Shown piece by piece: positions 56,162-64,000 of a stretch of DNA of 64,000 bases (the stretch's first letter is position 1; each line of letters opens with the position of its first letter). This DNA comes from Vesta saturnalis. Taxonomy: Eukaryota; Arthropoda; Insecta; Coleoptera; Lampyridae. The stretch spans positions 8,690,222 to 8,754,221 of the forward strand of contig JARFJB010000821.1 of the NCBI GenBank assembly GCA_036346205.1, given 5' to 3'. Both the position numbers and the translations under genes were made by a program. The notes beneath the pieces are model-generated. The model saw only the letters and a list, made by a program, of their open reading frames with translations, was not told where the DNA came from and did not search any database.

Positions 56162-59114
56162 TTTTTTTTATGATTGTGGACCTGAACAGGCTAAATTAGG
56201 CCTATCGTGCTAAATCACTCAGGAACACTTAGGAGGATGGATAGAGGGATAATGAATTGCCAATAGATGCCTATGAACAACTACCTTAAATTTTCTCATA
56301 TCATAAGTGAGAGGAAAACAGGAACTAGGGAGATCATCCAGAGTTTAGAAGCCGTGTAGAAAAATGTGGATTACGCCCGTTTGGTACGACAAGTGGAGAT
56401 TTCTACTGCATACTGATGATGTGAATGAGCGAACCGAGTGTTTCACGAAAAGATAGCCCGAGATGGTATCAAAGAATATAATTCAGCAGCACAATAGCCG
56501 TAGTAATAACGATAATACAAAGAAAGAACTGAAACCATCCTTCTATGCTCAAGGGACTGTATTTGAGAAGTTAAGGACGGGTCGTTTATGAGCCCAATCG
56601 CTCTCTTTTGAATACGACCAACGATATCGAGAGCGTATTGGGGAGCACTAACCCAAAGGTGAGAATTATATTCCAGATGAGGTCGAATTTGGGCCTTATA
56701 CAGCTGAAGGAGTTGTTGAGAGGTAAAGTACTGCTTAGATCTGTACAAAAAGCCTATTTTACGAGCAGCTGTTTTAGTAGCTGACAGAAGATGGTCAACC
56801 CATGAGAGATTTGAAGATACAGTCATACCCAACAGAGTAGTAGAGTCTGAATACTTAAGAACTGAGCCATTCATACTTACAACAGGAAATGATCGATCTT
56901 TTTTGGCGGACATAAGGCAACACTGAGTTTTGTTAGCATTAAATTTAACTAGATTATTGCTTCCCCATTCGAGAATACGTTGAATGTCTTTGTTGATTGA
57001 ATTTGCCATTTCAGCTTTAATTTCTTGATTTGACATAGAAGGTGGATTATCACTATGAGTAGACTGAGATGAACTACAGTGAAGAGTGCTATCGTCAGCA
57101 AAGCAATGGATGGGGTTAGTTGTTGAAGAAATAAGGTCGTTTATGTACAGCAGAAAAAGTGTAGGCGCTATAACGGATCCTGTGGTACGCCCGCGTTAAT
57201 GCTAACTTCTTTGAAAAAAGCCATCAACTACGACACGTATTCGTCTTTTATCAAGGAAACTAGAAACCCAGTTGATGAGCATATCATTTAACCCAAACGA
57301 GGTGAGTTTGGCAAAACACTTATGCCAAACTTGGTCAAATGCCTTTGAGATATCTAAAGCGACTACAACTGTTTCACCGGACTGCTCTAGTGTATTGTTC
57401 CAAACTTGGGTCACATATGAAAGAAGATCGCCTGTTGAACGATTTTGCCTAAACCCATATTGGTGGTCACTAAGGAGTTTGTTAGTTCAAGAACGTGAGC
57501 AGTTGCTGATTGATGGCTTCTTCCATGATTTTAGACAAAATGGAAGTGATGGCAATTGGTCGGTAATTTGAGGGATCGGTCTTATCACCTTTTTTGGGAA
57601 TAGGTTGAACATTCCATGATGAAGGAATTCCCCAGAAGACATAGAGATAGTATAGAGCTTAGATAGGACTGGTACTAGCTCGGGGGAACATTTGTTTAAG
57701 ACAATAGCTGGGATACCGTCTGGTCCAGTCGCCTTATTGAGATCAAGCCTACTGATGATCGATTCCAAGAGCTTGTACCGAAAATGAATTGGTTTCATAG
57801 TGTATGAAGAAGTGTTGACTAGGGGCACATCTTTTCCAGAATCATTGAGACACGAGTTTGATGCAAACAAATCCACAAAAACGTTGGCTTTGTTTACAGA
57901 AAGCAGCAACTACCGATCCGTCAATAGATGTCAGGGGGGGGGGGGGAATGAAGATGTTCCAAAGTATTTACTAATGGCTTTAGCTAAAGACCAAAATTTT
58001 GTAGCTAGTTCATTGCATTTTCGTTGTTCGAACAACTTTTTAGTTTTAGTGATGACACTTTTGCAGATAGTTCTAGCATCAACGTATTCTACATGACTGT
58101 CGACCGATTTATTAGATTTCCATCTAATGAAACATTTATTTTTTAAAGATATTGCATCAGCACAAGCCTTATTAAACCAGGGTTGGGAACGTGAATGACC
58201 TATACGGTACTGTTTTTTGGGAATGTATAACTCCATTCCCATGAGGATGACTTCAGATACTGAAAGAGCGATGTCCGAAGAAGAAGACGACTTAAAACAG
58301 TATTCACGTCAGGGAAAGGTTGCAAAAAAATCCCGTAAATCACTCCATCGAGCTTAAAACACCACAAGGTTCTATCGGTTTTGCGAACAACAGTGGAATT
58401 AGGTACAGTAGAAATGATTTTTATTAGACAATGGTCGGAAAGACCTAAAGGCGAAAGAACGGAAGTTTTATAAATAAGAGGGTTTGATGTAAGAAAGAGA
58501 TCTAGAAGATGTGGAGTATGGTTAGGGTTATCAGGGATTCTTGTGGGTTCAGAAATCATTTGTGTGAGATCACATGAAATAGCAAATGTTTCTGCAGTAT
58601 GACCAGCGGGATTTGTAGTAGATGAAAATTAAAGCCAATTAGAGTGATGAACATTGAAATCGCCTACAAATGAGATATCGCAAGATGGAAACTGAGACAG
58701 GAGATACTAAGGTAATCGAGGAAGTCTTGAAAGTTGCTGTCATTAGGAGACCTATAAATGCAACAGTAGAATTTCACAAAATTAGGACCAGAATGTTTAA
58801 ACCAAATCACGTCAAAATTTTTATTTTCTAAGGAAGAAACCTTCTTGCAAGCAATTCTGTCCGTGATGTAGGCACATACGCCTCCTTTATATCGAAAGTT
58901 AGAGTTAAGGTGGTATTGAGGAAATTGTATGTCGAGTGACTCGGAGCTTTCAGAGGAGACTTGTGTTTCAGATACCGCGGATGTTGCAGTAGTGAATCAG
59001 AAAGTTGATACTTTCGATGACCGAGATCGCTTGGGCCCTGCCCTCCCGGACATCCGAATGGGGCAAGATTTTACGTCCGGAATTATATCCCTAGAAACCA
59101 CAGCCATCTTATTT
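56162..59114 (-). mobile_element. LINE copy with endonuclease and RT (copy 2)
   Basis: Counterpart of 32204-35152, with the poly(A) mark as a T run at 56162-56168 and the same 5' truncation and internal endonuclease deletion. A run of about 11 G's at 57937-57947 replaces four G's in copy 1. Confidence 0.9.
56443..58559 (-). pseudogene. LINE endonuclease/RT polyprotein remnant (copy 2)
   Basis: Same domain order as copy 1: SDHCLIKI (endonuclease end), GMELYIPK linker, LDLNKATGPDGIPAIVLNKC, VVVALDISKAFDQVWHKCFA (box A), HCFADDSTLH (FADD at about 57090-57105) and the thumb. The distal RT frame 57036-56443 (197 codons) is continuous here because an A run at 56747-56751 has five A's, against four in copy 1. 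In turn this copy is broken near 57180, within the PQGS box, and near 57210, where copy 1 reads further. Stop at 56443. Confidence 0.9.
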
Positions 59115-62110
59115 TATTTTATTTTTTTTATAAATATCGAAAGGCTGTATAGATATTGTGGCGGTAAGAGCAAATTTATTTGATTCGAGTGCCAAGTTTG
59201 CATTCAAAACATTGTTTCAAAAATTATCATACATTTTAATCTTTTTACATAGTCGGTTTGTGTTCAATCCGATATATTGGAAGAATTGTATTTTTTTTCT
59301 TTTGGAAGAATTTTTTTTGTGACACTTTTCGTTTGTAATCAAATATGTCAAAAATCATAGAAATGGCATTATTTTTTTTGAGTGCTGCTAAACCATATGC
59401 ACTAATGAGTTAATAAAGCACTATTATACTACAACGTGTCTATCGTAACTCTTAATGGGTTGTATATTTAATATGAAAACAAGTTAGGGGGAAAAATTGA
59501 TTGAATAAATTGCATAATTTTTGATAATATCGCAATAATTAAGTTCGCCCCGTTTAAATTTGCTATGCAACTTTATTAGTTATTGATAAGATATGTTGTG
59601 AAACACTAGTAATCGAAATTAATAAAATTATTACAAAAATAAATTAAAGTACAAAAGTAGTAGTTTTACGCAGCTGAAATCAATACAATCTAAATTCATT
59701 AATCTACAAATAATGCAGACGGAATGAGAATTATAAATTTATAAACACACTCAACATGCCATTTTGACAAGACCCATATTTCAAAATTGGTAAAAATTTA
59801 TAAACCTTCATCACAAGGCCATAAATTTCTTAAGCACAAAACAAACGATTCACAGAGCTTGATCAACATTAAACAATTCGGGAAGTAACTTATCTTTTGG
59901 TGTCGACCACTAAGATAATTAATTGCTCTAAAATGATGAATCTTGCATTATAAAAGTTCATTGTCCTAAAAAAACATTGCGAAACATAATATGCGCTTTC
60001 ACATAATTTTTAGCGTATATTAAATATAATATTAAAAAATTATGTGTGTATGTGTCGATGAACTTTAGTTCTTAAACAAGCCCACAAAAAGACTTAAAAA
60101 GTGCTTAGTAACAAACATTTTTTTCTGTTTATGTCAGTTTAGAGTAGGTGAATGAACCACAAATTAAATGTTAAACGTTATTCTGCAATAAAAATGCTCA
60201 TTTTATTAATCTCTTTGCTACATGGGAATCTATGAGGGGCGCAAGGCTATTTTTTAACAATCGTTTCCTTGTCATAAAAGGATTTTTCCGCAATATATCT
60301 TCACTATTTTGTAACAATAGTACATTTTGCAATGTGCACGTTGAGAAACTAGGTATTGTATCACATCGTAAGTAAGAAAGAAGTAAGGGGCCAAATTTTT
60401 GTTTGTTAAGTGCAAAATCTAATCTAAATGACATACACGTGTTCAAACTGAGAAGTGATGGTCAAACTAAAGACAACTGTTGTATATTAATGACGTAATG
60501 TATTTTGCATGTACAACCAGTTAATGGTATTCCATCATTCAACTGTCAATACGCATTACGTCTAAAGATTATGTAATTTGGTAACAGGTCATTTGCTACC
60601 TTGTTTACCATCTGGCTTATAATTTGTTAACATATGTGTAAATAGCGCAAAAACTAAATCAGGTTCGTAAGTTAACGTCGATCACTAATTAAGAATTATA
60701 TTGTTTTTTAAGCAATAAACTATTCACTAATAAGCATAACAAAATGTGTACATTTCATAGAAAAACTAAACTAAGTGAGTAATTTGAGATGATCTGCAAC
60801 TTTCACTTTTGCTCAATTTATATGAATCTTCAGCATTTTTAACAAAGTAGACGTAATGGTGTTTAAATTGGTTTTATGTACAAGTAAAAACGGAAAGTAA
60901 ATTACTAGGGAGTAATGCATCCGGGCAGAGCACGCTGTGATAAAATTGATTAAAATATTACCATATAAAATCCAATCGTTACCATTATAACCCTAGTAGT
61001 TTTATTATTAGAGCTTTTGTTTAAATTAGTACTCAACTAAAATTCAATAGTGTGACATAATTGGCATTGCACGTAGGGCGATTATATTCAAATAATCAAG
61101 TGTTAAATGTCCCATTTTTTAATACTTTACAAGAATGAATAAACTGAAATCAATTCATACAATAAAAGGATTAATACTTGATAATTTTACGTTATAAATT
61201 TTAAATCCATGGATGTGACTCATGGACAGCGTCTGATCTCAAGGTTAGCAGAAGTGGTTATTACATTTATAGAACACTAACCAGAGCCTGTTCTATCGGT
61301 AATGTCACCTCGCACAGAAAAATAATTAAATAAATGTACATATAATTAGGTCAACGTATTGGTTGCTTATCTCATACGAAGAATTGTTATTCAAAAGCGT
61401 CAACAATAGATTATTTAATGTTTCAGAGATCACCGTTTGTTGTTCGAACAATGTTCAATCGCTATTTTTTATAAACTGAATTTAAGATCACTGGAAGAAC
61501 ACAATGTTAGACTTTACTTTAGATTAATTAAGATGAGAGAGCTGCCATAATGATAACAGGAAGAGTACTACTATAGACAACTTTAAAATAATTAAAGTAG
61601 TAGTGCTTAAAAGTTTATTAGTCTTAAATAAAAATTTGTATTAAAAAAATCATTTCATTACGGAAAACGAAATTGGCGCTGCGAACAGGATTACCTAAAC
61701 CGAAACCTTCTGTAGTTAACCGGTGTATTTAAATACTTTCTTAGCTTTCAAGATGTGTAGGATAATCTAAGAATCGACTCACCTGCAGAGCACGCTGGAA
61801 AATTCCAATAAGCGGAGTCAACTTGTTGAAAAGCAGCCGAGAACCGCATCACAGACATCTTTGAATGATGTTAGTAGAATGAGTCCAGCTTCCTCCTTTT
61901 AATCGATGATCATAGGGATGGAGTGACAGCATTGCCCACGTGACCACATCGACTTCCAGTTGATTGGTACTGAGCACGCATGCAGCCTCAAGGCTCTGTG
62001 CTTAATGCGCTGTATTCTTATTGGTTCGTTTTGTTTGTTTGTGCTCCATGTAGTGGTGTATTTTTAAACTAATGAATGTTTTCTGTAATAGAGATTGATC
62101 ACTGCTCCAC
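59115..62110. other. non-coding, duplicate of 35153-38169
   Basis: Same AT-rich non-coding sequence as in copy 1, with scattered 1-6 base indels. No gene. Confidence 0.6.
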
Positions 62111-62640
62111 TAAGTGGTACATTTTAAGAGTTGATGTAGGTCCTGCAATTGTTATGGCGGCAAAACTTCAAATTTGAAATAGTTTTCAATAATGGCTGAT
62201 TCCACGTAAGCCAGCTATAGGCCTTCGGAACTTGTTCTCGTGTCTTCGTCTTTGTTACTATTTACTATTACGGGAAAACTTGAAATTTGAAATAGTATTC
62301 CAATCATGGGGATCATCTCTAAGAAACTATGGCCCTGAAACTTGTTCTCGGTTCTTCACTGTTCGGCCCTTGTTTATTACAGCGGGAAAACTTGAAATTT
62401 GAGATAGTGTTCTAAAATGGAGCTCATATACGAGAACTATAGGTGTCCGAACATGTTCTCGAGTATTCACCCTCTCCAGGTCCCATGGTTTATTATGACA
62501 GGAAAACTAAACATTTCAAATAGTATTATAATAATGGAACCGACATACTATCTCATAAGGCAACTATAAGACTGCGGACTTTGTTATCAGGTCTTTGTTG
62601 TCGATCCCTCTGATTGCTTGTGACGCCATCTAGTGGTGTA
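62111..62640. repeat. minisatellite (copy 2), with many small deletions
   Basis: Counterpart of 38170-38700. The conserved GGGAAAACTTGAAATTTGA words remain, but the G/C runs between them are shortened or lost. Confidence 0.85.
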
Positions 62641-63338
62641 TTTTACAACCAATGAAAGTTGCCTATCATAGAGGGTGATCGTGCTCGCATGCAACGGATC
62701 GCCCGCACGCGCGACACGCACGCACTAGTGTGGAGGATTTCCAACCCCACTGCCGTTTTAATCCAAAACCATCTACTCTACGGTTAGCTAATAATGTAAC
62801 AGATGTACGGTGAGATAACTGACCTGTGAATGTGCTGAATTAGGAAATTTTAAATACTGGCAATCTTTTTCGGCCAACTGCCAATCGTGTCCTTCCTCGC
62901 CACTTATCTGGTATATTTTCCAAAATAATCGCTTCAAGTTCTCTATTTTTGGGCACATTGTCAGATCATTTTAAATGAGTTTCGTAAATTGATGGCATGA
63001 TTTCCTCCTTTCTAACAATAAATGATGTTTGTGTCGCGACCTTCAGTGTCTGCAAGACTCACATTATATAATCCATCCTGCCTACTAGCGTCTGATACAC
63101 TTAGTATCATCGCGATCTGAAACCGTCAAGCAACCATGGAAATGTTTACCAAAATATTGTACTGTTGTGTTTAAATGCAAATGGTTTTCGTTCGGTGCCT
63201 TATTTAAAAGTACGTGACATTCTTGTTCACTGAAGACACTTTGCTTATTGAGTTAATGTCTCGTATTTTTAAGAAAAAAAATTAGAGTTGAATATTTTGA
63301 AATATCAAGCTTTTCATTCAAAAAAGTCAATGCCTTTA

Positions 63339-63569
63339 TCACCGAATACTATTCTCATAAGGTTCCAAAAGATTACAGTTTCTGTTGCCTTTGGACACAA
63401 TACTCCAACAATGTCTTCTCGTTAGTGTTAATGTCAGTGTTTTACTCTTCACATAAGCATTTTCGAACAGAAACTTTGATTTTTCGTGAATCAGCGAAGC
63501 TCGACCATTATTCCATGTGTTTTTAATGTCGGAGACGAAATTGTCGTTTACGCTTTCAATGTTACTCAT
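63339..63569 (-). CDS. 76-codon ORF (copy 2), unknown
   Basis: Same nucleotide and protein sequence as 39432-39662. See that entry for the weak FLYWCH-like resemblance. Confidence 0.25.
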   Translation of the reverse strand: MSNIESVNDNFVSDIKNTWNNGRASLIHEKSKFLFENAYVKSKTLTLTLTRRHCWSIVSKGNRNCNLLEPYENSIR

Positions 63570-64000
63570 TTTAGCTACGAGTACTGGTGTTTTTTTTTCG
63601 TTTTTACACCATTTTTCCTATGTGGAATTTATCAGTAAGGAACACTGATCTGTCAATGTTTGTGTACTACTAATTCCATAGCGATAATGCCTACTAGACA
63701 ATTTCGATTTATTATGAATGAGAGACTTTACCGATGTTGCCACTTGTCATATTTGCATGTAGGTACAAAATATGAACAACTTAAGTCTCCTTCAATCTAG
63801 CTTCAACATTTCTAACGAAACCAAAGCAATTAAGATGATGTTGAAAAGTCGCGTGTTCTTTGAAAGTATTAAGTAAATACTTTACACTTAAACATTAAAT
63901 GATAATACCTCAAACATCGAAGTTTATTGTAATTGCGAATTTATGACATGGTTCGATTACTATCGTAAGAAGAACCAACAGAAACTGACGAAAGCTACAA

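Larger units (their letters stand above)
52957..64000 (+). repeat. segmental duplication, copy 2 (to window edge)
   Basis: Near-identical to 28934-40100 and in the same orientation. Over the comparable span it is about 120 bases shorter. Differences are mainly 1-5 base losses, concentrated around G/C runs (dense at about 61890-62720), plus a few short insertions such as AGGGCG at about 61074 and a run of G's at about 57937-57947. The true right boundary lies outside the window. Confidence 0.97.

Overview
This is an AT-rich arthropod (most likely insect) nuclear sequence made almost entirely of decayed transposable elements, microsatellites and minisatellites. I found no intact host gene. The eukaryotic call rests on the element types present: several Tc1/mariner lineages (some with a DUF4817-like N-terminus), two piggyBac remnants, a Crypton-like tyrosine recombinase, a protein-primed B-family DNA polymerase fragment between long inverted repeats, a Ty3/gypsy pol remnant, Penelope-like retroelements, a hAT C-terminus, and at least three different non-LTR retrotransposons. 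Long (TA)n and (CA)n/(GT)n tracts are frequent. I cannot name the species.

Layout. 1-303: end of a SWIM-zinc-finger-like ORF with a stop. 304-4960: non-coding, with a (TA)n tract and one hairpin. 4960-6907: piggyBac remnant. 6951-7157: (CA)n. 7347-8319 (-): Crypton-like tyrosine recombinase. 8598-9516: Tc1/mariner remnant. 9513-11939: compact element with about 600-bp inverted repeats around a broken PolB and a 57-codon ORF. 12038-12430: hairpin MITE. 12861-13760 (-): gypsy reverse transcriptase and RNase H. 14963-15996 (-): mariner. 16327-17852 and 17915-19486: two mariners with long inverted repeats, sharing a (TA)n tract. 19494-20360: near-palindromic foldback element that truncates a Penelope-like element. 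20362-22229: two Penelope-like pieces pointing apart. 23129-23955: SETMAR/Mos-type mariner. 26040-27280 (-): jockey-like LINE. 27828-28711: satellite of roughly 130-150 bp units. 28712-35152: LINE copies, one in inverted-repeat form, around a piggyBac remnant. 35153-40309: non-coding sequence with a GC-rich minisatellite. 40310-41230 (-): mariner. 41503-41857: (GT)n. 42603-42957: hAT C-terminus and a tRNA-like sequence. 43384-43924: TA-flanked MITE. 44622-47124 (-): mariner fused to a LINE. 49290-50620: strange degenerate minisatellite.

The largest structure is a duplication of about 11 kb. Positions 28934-40100 recur in the same orientation at 52957-64000, and the second copy runs to the window edge. 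It carries the LINE inverted repeat, satellite remnant, piggyBac remnant, second LINE and about 5 kb of non-coding DNA. The copies differ mainly by small indels, many in G/C runs, with few substitutions. This could be a recent duplication or an assembly or haplotype artefact.

The best candidates for something undescribed are the 2.4-kb PolB element, whose inverted repeats are packed with copies of a TCAAGGTCA-like nuclear-receptor (FTZ-F1/ERR type) site, and the repeat field at 49290-50620.
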